NCBI RefSeq assembly: GCF_900343125.1 | Contig: NZ_OPYL01000001.1 | Span: forward strand, 124,001-188,000 | Source of the DNA: Dysgonomonas sp. Marseille-P4361 | GTDB lineage: Bacteria > Bacteroidota > Bacteroidia > Bacteroidales > Dysgonomonadaceae | Reading direction: 5' to 3' | DNA: 64,000 bases | Shown: in pieces, positions 51,454 to 61,226 of the stretch | Numbering within the stretch: position 1 is the first letter of the stretch | Layout of the letters: every line of letters begins with the position of its first letter | Position numbers and translations under genes: made by a program | Notes under the pieces: generated by a model | Databases searched by the model: none | Seen by the model: the letters and a program-made list of their open reading frames with translations, nothing else | Told to the model about the DNA's origin: nothing

Positions 51454-53598
51454 TTATTCGTCTTTTTTGCAACGAACAGGGAGTAATGTTGATTTTGCTA
51501 GCTGACCTCTAGTCATTACGTCTGTTGTATATTGCATTAAGCGCCCCACTACTTGTCCCTTATTTATTACACTGCTACTCCAATAATTTGCCATCCAACC
51601 GAAGAAGCTGATGGTTCCACCTGCCTTTGTACTGGCAACACCGGGTAAAAGCAAATTGAATCCGGCTCTTGTCGTAGGAGACATTATATTAGATGTTCCT
51701 TGGGTCGGTTTAAAACGAGTACCCTCGGGTTGACTAGCAAGAAAATCTCCATATGGCTGGCACATATCTTTCATTGGAAGCCCATGTGTTAGATTTTCCC
51801 TATTTGTTGTGGTATTATTGGGATTAAATCTCTCTTCTTGATTAGGGTCTATATCCGAAGTACTACTGTAGAAGGAAGTATTGTGAATTATTTCATTTTC
51901 CAGAATAGTCCACTCTTTATCCGATGGGACATGCCATCCGTATGGGCAAATACCTTGTATCTTTGCATGATCTGTTCCTATCTCGCTAGGAAGGTCTACA
52001 TATCTGTGTCCAGTATCACCTGTTATAGGATCTGGAGCTTGTACATCAAAAATAACATCTCTATTTTTGGATATGGCTGTCCAGTTATACATATATCCAT
52101 ATCGTTGATTGCTTTGGAATACAGCATCATCATCTATGTTTGCTATTTCTGCAGCTTGGTCAGTAGGGAATACATAAGAAGGATCATAAGCTACCTCCGG
52201 AGCTGTTCCTGTTAAATATTTACGTTCCAATATGTCTCGCGCATCAATAGTAGAGCCGTCAGATCTTCTGGTATCATATTTGTCTACAGCTAAGTTATTA
52301 ATCATCCAGCGTCCTGCTGATCCAAAGTCTGCAGAGAAAAAAGTCCGTCCTCCTTGGTCTTTGTGCCATGCTATAGTGCTTATGGGATGAGCAACTCCTT
52401 CGGCAAGAGCATCTACTCCGGCTCTTACCTTCCACTCTTCTAAGGTAGGTTCTTCATTGGTACAGTTAATAAAAGTAACAACAATATCTTTTGCTCTTTT
52501 CACATCAGTGTTAGCATCCTTAAAGACCACTTCATTTTTGTGGTATTTTGGAGTTGTCTGAGGAAGATTTAATATGAACGAAAAATCTCCAGCCAAATCT
52601 TCTTTAGTACCATCATTTCTGTTAGATCCGTGCTCTACACCTATAGCAGGAGTTACGCTGACAAGGTTACCATCTTCTAATCCACGCACTTCTGTTGTCC
52701 ACTTTACATTACTTGATACAGGAAAGCTACCTTGTTTGGCACTTCCAAAATCGCTTCTGTTATAAAAAGAGTAGGTAATACTATTGACAAAATCTCCAAC
52801 TTTGATAGCATAGTTAGTTTGGTTTAATATAATCGTTTTTGGTGTTCCTGGACCACATTCATTCGGATCTGGCATATATATTAATTCCCATTGTCTACTA
52901 TACCAAGGCTTTACAGGTTTGGTTGCATTAGGTTTTATATTAGGAAAACTTATTAAGTCATCCATTGAGTTTACCTCTAAGTTATATCCATCGGAGCTGC
53001 TACCTATTGTTTTTTGCCCGTTATTGGTCCAAGGCATGGGCGAAAATAGTGTTTCGTAATTAGTATATTCCCCTTTTGTATTTAGAGTCATACCATCGCT
53101 AATAGTAGTTGCTGTAAAAGTAAAAGGAGAGGTCATTACTCTAGCATCCAATCCGCTGGGAATCTCAATAAAATCTTTAGAATAATTAGTTGAAATACTA
53201 GGTGTTCCTAAAATAGGGATATTAAGGAGTTGATTCCATCTGCTTCCATCCCAAGAATAAACTCCTTTATTAAACTTTTTATCGCAATTACTCAAATTGT
53301 ATACTGTAAGCCCTATGTGATTAAGATTTTCAGAATTCCTTTTTTCATCCGAATTATAATATTCATTAGCAACTCCACTTCCAGGTACTGTCTCGAACAT
53401 CGGATACAAAAGTGTAGGATCTGTTAGCTTTACTCTAGGAAGCATTAATCCCTTTTTAGAATTAGCACCCATAGTTGCATCTTCTTTTAAGTCCAACAGG
53501 GCTCCATCCGAGGGAGCTTCAAGGGAGCCGATTGTTACTTGAGCCTGCAGGTTGACAATAATAAATAAGCCTACAAAGAGGCTACATAGTTTAACCAT
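51454..53598 (-). CDS. Secreted FISUMP-domain (Fib_succ_major) surface protein
   Basis: 714 residues. Signal peptide about 1-19 (LFVGLFIIVNLQAQ). The N-terminal third carries a Bacteroidota fimbrial/gliding-type pattern (KGLMLPRVKLTDP); the C-terminal domain is TIGR02145/FISUMP: IQGICPYGWHVPSDKEWTILE, later GVASTKAGGTISFFGWMANYWSSS and the terminal LLPVRCKKD. It is intact and ends 27 bases from the prophage junction. Probably surface exposed; role unknown. Confidence 0.82.
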   Translation of the reverse strand: MVKLCSLFVGLFIIVNLQAQVTIGSLEAPSDGALLDLKEDATMGANSKKGLMLPRVKLTDPTLLYPMFETVPGSGVANEYYNSDEKRNSENLNHIGLTVYNLSNCDKKFNKGVYSWDGSRWNQLLNIPILGTPSISTNYSKDFIEIPSGLDARVMTSPFTFTATTISDGMTLNTKGEYTNYETLFSPMPWTNNGQKTIGSSSDGYNLEVNSMDDLISFPNIKPNATKPVKPWYSRQWELIYMPDPNECGPGTPKTIILNQTNYAIKVGDFVNSITYSFYNRSDFGSAKQGSFPVSSNVKWTTEVRGLEDGNLVSVTPAIGVEHGSNRNDGTKEDLAGDFSFILNLPQTTPKYHKNEVVFKDANTDVKRAKDIVVTFINCTNEEPTLEEWKVRAGVDALAEGVAHPISTIAWHKDQGGRTFFSADFGSAGRWMINNLAVDKYDTRRSDGSTIDARDILERKYLTGTAPEVAYDPSYVFPTDQAAEIANIDDDAVFQSNQRYGYMYNWTAISKNRDVIFDVQAPDPITGDTGHRYVDLPSEIGTDHAKIQGICPYGWHVPSDKEWTILENEIIHNTSFYSSTSDIDPNQEERFNPNNTTTNRENLTHGLPMKDMCQPYGDFLASQPEGTRFKPTQGTSNIMSPTTRAGFNLLLPGVASTKAGGTISFFGWMANYWSSSVINKGQVVGRLMQYTTDVMTRGQLAKSTLLPVRCKKDE

Positions 53599-54050
53599 TT
53601 GATCTGTTTTTTTGTGTATGACATTGAATTGAAACTGAAGTATGTATACTCTCTTAATTTAATTCAATCTTTTTGAAAGTTGTAAAGTTTATTAATCCAT
53701 TGATGTCAATTAAAAGACTTGCGACAAAGGTATTTTTATAAGGAATTTCCTGGGATTTATCTTGCAAAAAGAGGTGCTTTTTTTGCAAAAAATCAAACAA
53801 CATCCCCTTCACCCACCCTAACAACCCGCTATAAATAAGCAAATTATACACAAACACCTCAACAATAAGAATTGAGGGCTTTACCATGATGTTCTATTTT
53901 GCAGTTCTTATTATTCATTTTGTATCTAGTTTTCTAGCATCACTTATTTTAACAAAACATGTAAACTCAGCTTGAAATTCTCGGATTATTTATGAGGTTT
54001 TATTAAATTGCGTTGTGTTGCTAATATTTATCATTAAGAACCTTTTGGAG
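53599..54050. other. 452-base gap without a supported gene
   Basis: AT-rich. It holds the possible promoter of the gene on the left. A minus ORF (53654-53887, 77 codons) covers that promoter, has no family resemblance and is probably not a gene. Nothing else is seen. Confidence 0.5.
53724..53731 (-). promoter_or_regulatory. Possible -7 element of the FISUMP gene
   Basis: TACCTTTG on minus, about 125 bases before the ATG at 53598. No TTG at the proper distance upstream. Confidence 0.35.
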
Positions 54051-54419
54051 ATGATCGACGACCTCTATAATTATTATATTGAACAGAAAGAACCTCAGAA
54101 GAGTTGCATGTTTACTTTGAGAGATATTATTCTTGCTCAGGATAATAATATTTCAGAAACAATGAAATATGGAATGCCTTGCTTCTGTTATAAGAAAAAG
54201 ATATTTTGTTATCTCTGGACTGATAGAAAAACAGGTGAACCATACATCCTTTTTGTCGAAGGAAAACTTCTTAAGAATCGTGAATTGGAAATAGGGAGCC
54301 GTTCTCGGATGAAAATTCTAAGAATTGATCCAAACGAAGATTTACCTATAGAATTGATAAAATCTATACTAGATGAGGCATTGATGCTATACCAGAATGG
54401 AACAATAATAATTAAATGA
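54051..54419 (+). CDS. DUF1801/YdhG-like protein
   Basis: 122 residues from the ATG at 54051, which has GGAG a few bases upstream. MIDDLYNYYIEQKEP, MKYGMPCFCYKKKIFCYLW and GEPYILFVEG match DUF1801 (frataxin-like fold, iron-binding YdhG-like). Function not established. Confidence 0.75.
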   Translation: MIDDLYNYYIEQKEPQKSCMFTLRDIILAQDNNISETMKYGMPCFCYKKKIFCYLWTDRKTGEPYILFVEGKLLKNRELEIGSRSRMKILRIDPNEDLPIELIKSILDEALMLYQNGTIIIK

Positions 54420-54465
54420 TAGATGTGCCTTAACAATTAATTGGGTTTAAAATTTGTAGAAATGG

Positions 54466-55011
54466 TTAGAACTTTTGTAAGCTTTTTCCTTTTCTCATCA
54501 CCTTTAGTATGTTCTTCTTCGTTACTTGTATTGCTGGAGATAATTCACTTTCCATCATTTCGAGGGTGATTTTCAATTCTTGTTTCAGCTCGGGAATAGA
54601 ACGGCATAGTGCATAAGCTAGCTTCATACAAAGCGCTCGTGTCCCAAAAGGCTCTGTTTTCGAAATCATTCGTTCCAAACAAAAGTCTAAAAAATCTACT
54701 CGCGGAGGATTTGCTAATGGCTGTCTGTAAAGTATTGCAAGTATTAATCTGCGTTTTCCTATATGACTACATTTCAAGGCTTCATCAATCAATTCATTCT
54801 GCTTATTATGTAGCCATTTATTTTCTTCCGAAGAAAAGTGGGTCATAATCCAAGCCGATTGATAAGATATTTTATCATCTTCATCAAAAAGTAAATCGTA
54901 TAGTTCTTGCTTCCTTTTATGATCTCCTTGAATTAAGAATATCATTTCATGAATATCGTTCATGCCGATTCGTTGCGAAAGCTTAGCTCGAAAATTCATA
55001 TAAACAAGCAT
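54466..55011 (-). CDS. HEAT-like alpha-helical protein, unknown
   Basis: 181 residues (177 from the second Met, MNFRAKL, which is likely the true start). Helical pairs such as YDLLFDEDDKISYQSAWIMTHF and SHIGKRRLILAILYRQP look like HEAT repeats. It directly follows the winged-helix gene on minus with a 3-base gap, so probably the same operon. Confidence 0.6.
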   Translation of the reverse strand: MLVYMNFRAKLSQRIGMNDIHEMIFLIQGDHKRKQELYDLLFDEDDKISYQSAWIMTHFSSEENKWLHNKQNELIDEALKCSHIGKRRLILAILYRQPLANPPRVDFLDFCLERMISKTEPFGTRALCMKLAYALCRSIPELKQELKITLEMMESELSPAIQVTKKNILKVMRKGKSLQKF

Positions 55012-55014
55012 AAT

Positions 55015-56067
55015 TCATTTATCAGTAGCTTTTTTATAATGCTTTAATTTCATTTCTGCCTGAGTAAGTAGCTTTTTATTCGGCTTGAACTTATCATGCC
55101 AAAAGGTTACATCTAAATCAGTTCCCTTTGATTTCCAATTACCCATCACATGACCGTTGTATAATATAACAGGCTTAAATGTTCCGTAATTATTGAAAGC
55201 TTTGGGATAATGTTTCAAGTCCAAAACATTAGTTCTATTCTTGTAACTGATGAGATATTCGTCGTAGGCTGGAAGAAAATGAAGTATTTCGTCCTCTAAC
55301 GGAATATTATCTTTATAAGTATTATGGATATACAGTTCTGTAGAATCAAAGTAATCTTTTATCAATTCATCTTCGATCAAACCAAAAGCATGTCTGCAAT
55401 CTCTAATTGTTAATCCCGACCACCAAATGAAATCTTGTAGAGTAGCAGGTGAATGACTCATTAAATATCGTCGTGCTAATTTGGCTAATGCTTCGTCTTT
55501 GGATATGTCCTTGCTTTGAGGAGCTCTTTCGTCCAATAGTGCATATGTTTGTTTTTCTCCTTTCAATGAGCCACTACATATAATTCCTTCAGCTTCCGCC
55601 CACATCATAAAGTGGTATATATGCCTTGGAGTAGCTCCCAACCCTCCTTGCTCAAATAATTTAGCAATCTCTTCCTTTGTCTGATGGTTATTGTCTCGTA
55701 ACGTCTTCTCTAATAACCGATAACATTTTATTAAATCTTGCTCTTCAATTTTCAAATCTTTAGCATATTTCCATGCTAATTTAATTCGATCTCCTGTCAG
55801 CTTCAGAAGCCATCTGATATCTTCTGAAGAAACGAAATGCCATGTTGGACGCATGATATGAGTGCGAAGGAAGTCTCCGCGATTGAATGCGTCTTCTACT
55901 TCCTGCTCAGTACAAGACTTCAACCTGATAGCAATTGCCCATTTAGCCATAGTAAAGTCCTGAGCTTGTATTGCACCCATCCATGAAATTAATTCTTTAG
56001 GAGTATCGAACTTATGTTCTGACAATTGATGACTTGTGAGTCGTATATTTTTGATAATTGTATTCAT
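55015..56067 (-). CDS. AlkZ-like winged-helix DNA glycosylase family protein
   Basis: 350 residues. The family is HTH_42/AlkZ-like: LISWMGAIQAQDFTMAKWAI contains the QxQ pair used by AlkZ to unhook DNA crosslinks, and RTHIMRPTWHFVSSEDIRWLL follows. C-terminal beta domain with ILYNGHVMGNWK. Repair of alkylated or crosslinked DNA is likely, by family. Confidence 0.85.
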   Translation of the reverse strand: MNTIIKNIRLTSHQLSEHKFDTPKELISWMGAIQAQDFTMAKWAIAIRLKSCTEQEVEDAFNRGDFLRTHIMRPTWHFVSSEDIRWLLKLTGDRIKLAWKYAKDLKIEEQDLIKCYRLLEKTLRDNNHQTKEEIAKLFEQGGLGATPRHIYHFMMWAEAEGIICSGSLKGEKQTYALLDERAPQSKDISKDEALAKLARRYLMSHSPATLQDFIWWSGLTIRDCRHAFGLIEDELIKDYFDSTELYIHNTYKDNIPLEDEILHFLPAYDEYLISYKNRTNVLDLKHYPKAFNNYGTFKPVILYNGHVMGNWKSKGTDLDVTFWHDKFKPNKKLLTQAEMKLKHYKKATDK

Positions 56068-56372
56068 TTTAAACTAACCTTACTTATCGATTCTTTTTTA
56101 TCAGATTATATTATCTCTGTATGAATCTGAGGAGTATAAATATTTTGCAAGTCAATATCCTACTTACTATATAAATATCTGTACCTAAAGCGAGCTGTAA
56201 GGTAGCAAAAATATAACGAAGAAATAGTGTTGCATCAAATTGCAAATATGTATAATCTATGTAGCAGTTTCAAGTATGGATATAATTTTTCGAATTAAGT
56301 ACACAAAAATGGTGGAAAAACTATCAAGTTAACCACCTCCATTTATCATCAAAGAGTCAATTGAACTATTAT
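56068..56372. other. 305-base gap: terminator-like hairpin, no gene
   Basis: Near 56309-56346 a hairpin (on minus GGTGG...CCACC within AAATGG/CCATTT arms, T-rich after) probably ends the gmhA-like gene. The rest is AT-rich; it must hold the promoter of the minus gene at 56067, but no full consensus is seen. Confidence 0.4.
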
Positions 56373-56948
56373 TTAGTGTCCTAGCTTAGCTTCTATCAAT
56401 TGAATTAATATATGGATAACTTTAATATGTATCTCTTGTACTCTATCCGAAAATGGAGCTTCCGGACTAGCAATTGTTACATCTGATAGCTTTTGAAGCA
56501 TATTCTCTCCCTCTTTAGTTAATGCCACAACATTTAGGTTTAATTGCTTCGCCTTTTGAACGGCTCTAACTACATTCTCCGAATTTCCACTTGTACTGAT
56601 TGCCAATAACACATCTCCTTCACGACCTACTCCTTCCACAAAGCGAGAAAAAATTTCATCAAAAGAGAAATCATTCCCCACACATGTTAAATAAGCAGGA
56701 TCATTTATTGCTATTGCAGAATATGGCTTCCTATTTCTTCTAAATCGCCCTGTCAGTTCCTCTGCAAAGTGTGCTGCATCACATATAGACCCACCGTTAC
56801 CACATGTTATTATTTTATTCCCCTTAGCTAAACAGTCAGCCATCATTGTTGCTGCTTGTTCAATAAGCTCCGTATTTCTTGATTTATCTATGAACTTTTG
56901 TAAAACAGCCAAAGCCTCATTTAGACTATTATTTATGATCTCTTTCAT
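56373..56948 (-). CDS. gmhA: SIS-domain phosphosugar isomerase, GmhA-like
   Basis: About 191 residues from MKEIINNSLNEAL at 56948; the longer ORF from 57005 has an AT-rich unlikely N-terminus. SIS motifs: GNGGSICDAAHFAEELTGRFRRN and LAISTSGNSENVVRAVQKAK. GmhA converts sedoheptulose 7-phosphate to heptose phosphate for LPS. Its place behind two glycosidases suggests that a different phosphosugar could be the substrate. Confidence 0.82.
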   Translation of the reverse strand: MKEIINNSLNEALAVLQKFIDKSRNTELIEQAATMMADCLAKGNKIITCGNGGSICDAAHFAEELTGRFRRNRKPYSAIAINDPAYLTCVGNDFSFDEIFSRFVEGVGREGDVLLAISTSGNSENVVRAVQKAKQLNLNVVALTKEGENMLQKLSDVTIASPEAPFSDRVQEIHIKVIHILIQLIEAKLGH

Positions 56949-57083
56949 CGTCGTATATATTAAAGTATTAACATTTAAATTGTAATAAAAAATTAGATAC
57001 AGCAAGATCTCCCATCTTGCTGTATCTCAAAAAAAGAATGAATTTAAAACAACAAGTATAGTACTACCTGTTTTCATGTATGC

Positions 57084-59126
57084 TTATTTCTTATATGTAA
57101 GGATAAGAGAAGATCTTTTATCAGGCAAGGTCAATCTTAAGCCATTTTTAAGTTCTTCTCCTGTTTTCTCCACAGTTTCATTAGTATCCTGATTCGTCAC
57201 CTTATATGTATTCTTTACATCTACACCCGACAGTCTCACTGTTATAGTTTCATCCGGACTTTGTTCCCTTCTAAAAGCAACCACCACACCTGTATCGTCA
57301 GAAGACCTATGTAACTGATAAGCAAGCCAGATATCATCTGTAGTCATATCTTCATAAGAAGTCAGTGGATAATAATCTTCATAGAAATAAGGTCTCAGAT
57401 TCATAAACTCTTTAAAACACCTTTGCATCTCAGTAAACGAAGACGATCCTTCGGTTATCTTCCAATTAAATATGACTGAAGTACCTAAGCTGGAACGGAA
57501 TGTAAACTTATCACTTTTCTCTACACCCGTTCCTGTCAGTGGCAGAAAGAAATTTAGACCATAAGTATGGCTCTGATATCCTATAGGCTCACCGTAATGA
57601 TAGTCGGTACGCCACATTGGCGCACTTCTCTTCATCGATTCAAAGTCGATACGTCGTCCTCCACTGGCACAGTTATCAACTAGCGACTCAGGAAATCGTT
57701 TCAGAATATAATCCCAGAAAGCGTATAATCCTTCTATGTGACGAATCTCTCTGATACCAGTTCTTCCCGGCTCTTCATTCTCGCGCCAATAATTATCAAC
57801 CCTCATATTAAAGTCTTGACGATAATAATCGATCCCATTTTCTTCCATAAAGTCTCCAATGAACTTACAGAGCCAATCGAGCGCTTCTTTATTGCCCAAA
57901 TCAAACAAATAAGCATCTGTTCCCTTGGCGTCAAGCATATATTTTCGCAGCTCTCTACCCCAATTAGACTCTTTTATCACTCTTTCGGGTTCGAACCAAA
58001 CCATAAACTTAGCTCCGACTTCATGAACTGCATCAGATATTGGCCTCAATCCTCCCGGGAATCTCGTTTTATCTACTTCCCAGTTACCTACCGTGTTGGC
58101 CCAGTTTTTATTATTCTCTACTTGATTTGCTTTTATATACCAGCCTGCATCTAGCCAAAACACTTCCGGCACTAACTTAAAGTATTTATATCTATTAATC
58201 ATGGCAAGCGCATAGTCGGTAGTCAGACAGGTATATTCATTACAAGGATGAGGATCTCCATAATTGAAACTTGTTGATACTGGATATACTGTCGGCTTAC
58301 CATTTACCTTAGGTGCCTGATGATGAATCATGAACTGACGAAATGCATTATGTCCGATCATACGATCTTCACCTTTCCAGAATAATAAACAGATACTTGG
58401 AGTACGAATAGTCTCATTCGCCTTCAAATAAGTCTCCAACCATTTCATTCCGGAATTGAAAGAAATGCTGTTATTCGATTGTTTCTCGAACTGAGAATAC
58501 CAAGTTCCCGACCAACCAACTGCAAACATAAAACCCTGACCTGAGCCCGATTCTATATTAAAAAACGGAAATGCGTTATCTGAAGAACGTCCATCTTGAG
58601 GTGAGATTTCAAAAGATTCTCCACTCTTGAGGATTTTCTTCCGTGGATGAAAGTCTGCTTTAGATACATGAGTTCCGTCAGCATAATGTAATATTATATC
58701 ATTAGCTTCGTATTGAAAATTCATATCAATCACTTTCACCTTCTCGATTGTAGGAGAATTAGCCGATGATTCATTCGTAAAACGCAAGACCCATTCTACC
58801 GCTTTATAGCTTGGATAATATCGAACATCACAGACCACTTTCATTTTAGTCTCATTATCTTGCCAAGTATAAATATTATTGAAAATATCTTTTTCTATTT
58901 CCCCTAACATTTGAGAAGAGAACTTCCATTTCTTGATAAAATCACTAGACAATTTTCCGTCATACACAAATGAAAACGGAGGGATCTTCCCTTTTTTAAA
59001 GTTTCCTTTTACCCATTTAGAAATTTCAACTTCATCCTTTTCAAACTTAGATGTAGTTTGTCCTAATAATGGTGATGAAACAAGGAAAGCCAAAAGAAGT
59101 ATATATATGACACTGTATTTTTTCAT
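57084..59126 (-). CDS. GH36-like alpha-galactosidase, copy 2
   Basis: 680 residues, signal peptide ending LLGQ. N-terminal beta-supersandwich, then the GH36 barrel: VFWLDAGWY, GAKFMVWFEPERV, DYYRQDFNM (nucleophile Asp) and VDNCASGGRRIDFE (acid/base Asp), with a C-terminal beta domain. Alpha-galactosidase or related exo-activity on alpha-linked galactose is expected. It is a close paralogue of the gene just upstream (gap 11 bases). Confidence 0.88.
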   Translation of the reverse strand: MKKYSVIYILLLAFLVSSPLLGQTTSKFEKDEVEISKWVKGNFKKGKIPPFSFVYDGKLSSDFIKKWKFSSQMLGEIEKDIFNNIYTWQDNETKMKVVCDVRYYPSYKAVEWVLRFTNESSANSPTIEKVKVIDMNFQYEANDIILHYADGTHVSKADFHPRKKILKSGESFEISPQDGRSSDNAFPFFNIESGSGQGFMFAVGWSGTWYSQFEKQSNNSISFNSGMKWLETYLKANETIRTPSICLLFWKGEDRMIGHNAFRQFMIHHQAPKVNGKPTVYPVSTSFNYGDPHPCNEYTCLTTDYALAMINRYKYFKLVPEVFWLDAGWYIKANQVENNKNWANTVGNWEVDKTRFPGGLRPISDAVHEVGAKFMVWFEPERVIKESNWGRELRKYMLDAKGTDAYLFDLGNKEALDWLCKFIGDFMEENGIDYYRQDFNMRVDNYWRENEEPGRTGIREIRHIEGLYAFWDYILKRFPESLVDNCASGGRRIDFESMKRSAPMWRTDYHYGEPIGYQSHTYGLNFFLPLTGTGVEKSDKFTFRSSLGTSVIFNWKITEGSSSFTEMQRCFKEFMNLRPYFYEDYYPLTSYEDMTTDDIWLAYQLHRSSDDTGVVVAFRREQSPDETITVRLSGVDVKNTYKVTNQDTNETVEKTGEELKNGLRLTLPDKRSSLILTYKK

Positions 59127-59137
59127 TTCTATGTTTT

Positions 59138-61216
59138 TTAGTTAACAAGCGTATAATGCAATAGCAACGAACCCCTCGGATTATCTATCTTCAGATCAAA
59201 ACCTTCTGACAGTTCTTTTCCTGTCTTTATTACCTTGAAATCGCTATTATCTTTATTCGTTATAATATAACTCTTATCGGCTAGGACTCCACCCAGCTTG
59301 ACAGTCAGCTTATCTTCATTGCATTTCTCTCTACGGAAAGCTACAACAACACCACTTTCGTCCGAAGGCTTATGCAACTGATAGGCAACCCATATATTAT
59401 CACGGGTAATATCTTCTATGCCGACAAGCGGATAATAATCTTCGTAATAATAGGAACGTATATCTGCATATTCATTCAAACAGCTTTGCATATCAACATA
59501 AGACACATGTTTATCTGTTATCTTCCAATTGTATATCAGTGCACTACTCATACTAGAACGGAACGAATATTTATCTGTTTGCAAAATACCGGTTCCATGT
59601 AAAGGTAAAAAGTAGTTTAACCCATAAGTGTGTCCCTGATATCCATCCGGATCATCGTAATGATAATAATCACTTCTCCACAAAGGAGCGCTTCGGGATA
59701 TTGTTTCTAAATCGAGACGACGTCCTCCACTGGCACAGTTATCTATCAACATATTTGGAAATTCTTTCAATAAATCATCCCAAAAAGCATATAATCCCTC
59801 TATATGGCGAATCTCTTTAATCCCTGCACGTCCGGGCTCGTCGTTAGCTTCCCAGTAAATATCCGGCTGCATGTTAAAGTCTTGCCGATAATAATCAATT
59901 CCATTCTCATGCATCATATCAATAATCCACTTGGTCATCCATTTTCGAGCATCCTCATTTCCTAAATCAAATAGCAGATAAGTATCTTTATTGCTATTCG
60001 GAATATCCAACATCCATTCAGGGTGTTCTTCTGCCCATTGAGTTCCTCTTATTACTCTTTCTGGTTCGAACCACACCATAAATTTTGCACCTACTTTGTG
60101 TGCCTCATCCGATATTGGTTTCAATCCATTTGGGAATCGGTATTTATCAACAGTCCAATTGCCGACAGTATTAGCCCAAGTTTGTCCATTCTCGAAATTT
60201 GACGCTCCTGTATACCACCCCGCATCTAGCCAATAAACTTCGGGTACTAAGCCAAATTGAGTATATCTGCGAATCATGGCTATTGCATAGTCTGCTGTCA
60301 GACAAGAGTATTCTGTACATGGTGCCGGATCTCTATAGTTAAAACCACTAGAAAGAGGATATTTTGCAAATTTCCCGTCAATTTTCCTACTTTGATGAGC
60401 TAATACAAATCTTCTGAATTTGTTATGCCCATCAATTCGATTCTTAGAATTCCAGAACATCAAGCACATACTAGGTGTACGAATCGTCTCACCAGACTTT
60501 AAATAGCTCTCGAAACGTTTCATACCTGACTTTACAGTGATGCTTTTATCTGATTTTTTCACAAAATCACTTCCCCATGTACCAGACCAGCCAACTGCAA
60601 AAATAAAACCCTGATCAGCCGGAGACTCTATATTAAAGAAGGGAAATGCAACTTCCGATGAACGTCCTCCTTCTGGGGCTATTTGAATATTTTCACCTAC
60701 AGCCATAACTCTTGAGCGAGGATGAAAATCTGCTTTAGAGATATGATTCCCTTCTGCTGAATGAAGAATAAAATCCCCACTTTTAACATACTCAAAATCA
60801 AGGTCGATCACCTTAAGATCTGAGATCGTTTTAGAATCCCCATCCCCGATATTCGTAAAGTACAATACCCATTTTACCGCATTAAAGTCGGTATATCCAT
60901 CCACATCGCAATCAATCCTTAGTCCGGTTCGTTTACTTTCGTAAGTAAAGCGATATTTTAACACGTTGGGATCTTCACTTCTTAGCTTATTTGAGGTAAA
61001 AGACCATGATCTTATAACGTTTTTAGATTCTACTCCATCATATACAAATGAGAACGGAGGAGTTTTACCTCGGGCAAAAGTAGAGTTTATCCATTGAGAT
61101 ATTTGTACAGGATTGGCTGTATACGTTTTCTTTTGCTGAGCTGCGACCCAATCAGTACCCAATAAACCTAAAAGGAAAAGAAGTATAGTTGTATTCACCA
61201 ATAATCTTTTATACAT
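59138..61216 (-). CDS. GH36-like alpha-galactosidase, copy 1
   Basis: 692 residues, signal peptide ending VAAQ. Same motifs as its neighbour: VYWLDAGWY, GAKFMVWFEPERV, DYYRQDFNM and IDNCASGGRRLDLE. The two copies are alike throughout (for example QISQWINSTFARGKTPPFSFVYDG against EISKWVKGNFKKGKIPPFSFVYDG) yet clearly diverged, so the duplication is old. Probably they split substrates or linkages. Confidence 0.88.
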   Translation of the reverse strand: MYKRLLVNTTILLFLLGLLGTDWVAAQQKKTYTANPVQISQWINSTFARGKTPPFSFVYDGVESKNVIRSWSFTSNKLRSEDPNVLKYRFTYESKRTGLRIDCDVDGYTDFNAVKWVLYFTNIGDGDSKTISDLKVIDLDFEYVKSGDFILHSAEGNHISKADFHPRSRVMAVGENIQIAPEGGRSSEVAFPFFNIESPADQGFIFAVGWSGTWGSDFVKKSDKSITVKSGMKRFESYLKSGETIRTPSMCLMFWNSKNRIDGHNKFRRFVLAHQSRKIDGKFAKYPLSSGFNYRDPAPCTEYSCLTADYAIAMIRRYTQFGLVPEVYWLDAGWYTGASNFENGQTWANTVGNWTVDKYRFPNGLKPISDEAHKVGAKFMVWFEPERVIRGTQWAEEHPEWMLDIPNSNKDTYLLFDLGNEDARKWMTKWIIDMMHENGIDYYRQDFNMQPDIYWEANDEPGRAGIKEIRHIEGLYAFWDDLLKEFPNMLIDNCASGGRRLDLETISRSAPLWRSDYYHYDDPDGYQGHTYGLNYFLPLHGTGILQTDKYSFRSSMSSALIYNWKITDKHVSYVDMQSCLNEYADIRSYYYEDYYPLVGIEDITRDNIWVAYQLHKPSDESGVVVAFRREKCNEDKLTVKLGGVLADKSYIITNKDNSDFKVIKTGKELSEGFDLKIDNPRGSLLLHYTLVN

Positions 61217-61226
61217 AATTCTCTAT

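Noticed and set aside
53654-53887. 77-codon minus ORF upstream of the FISUMP gene.
   Set aside because: It covers the likely promoter of that gene and has an unlikely composition.
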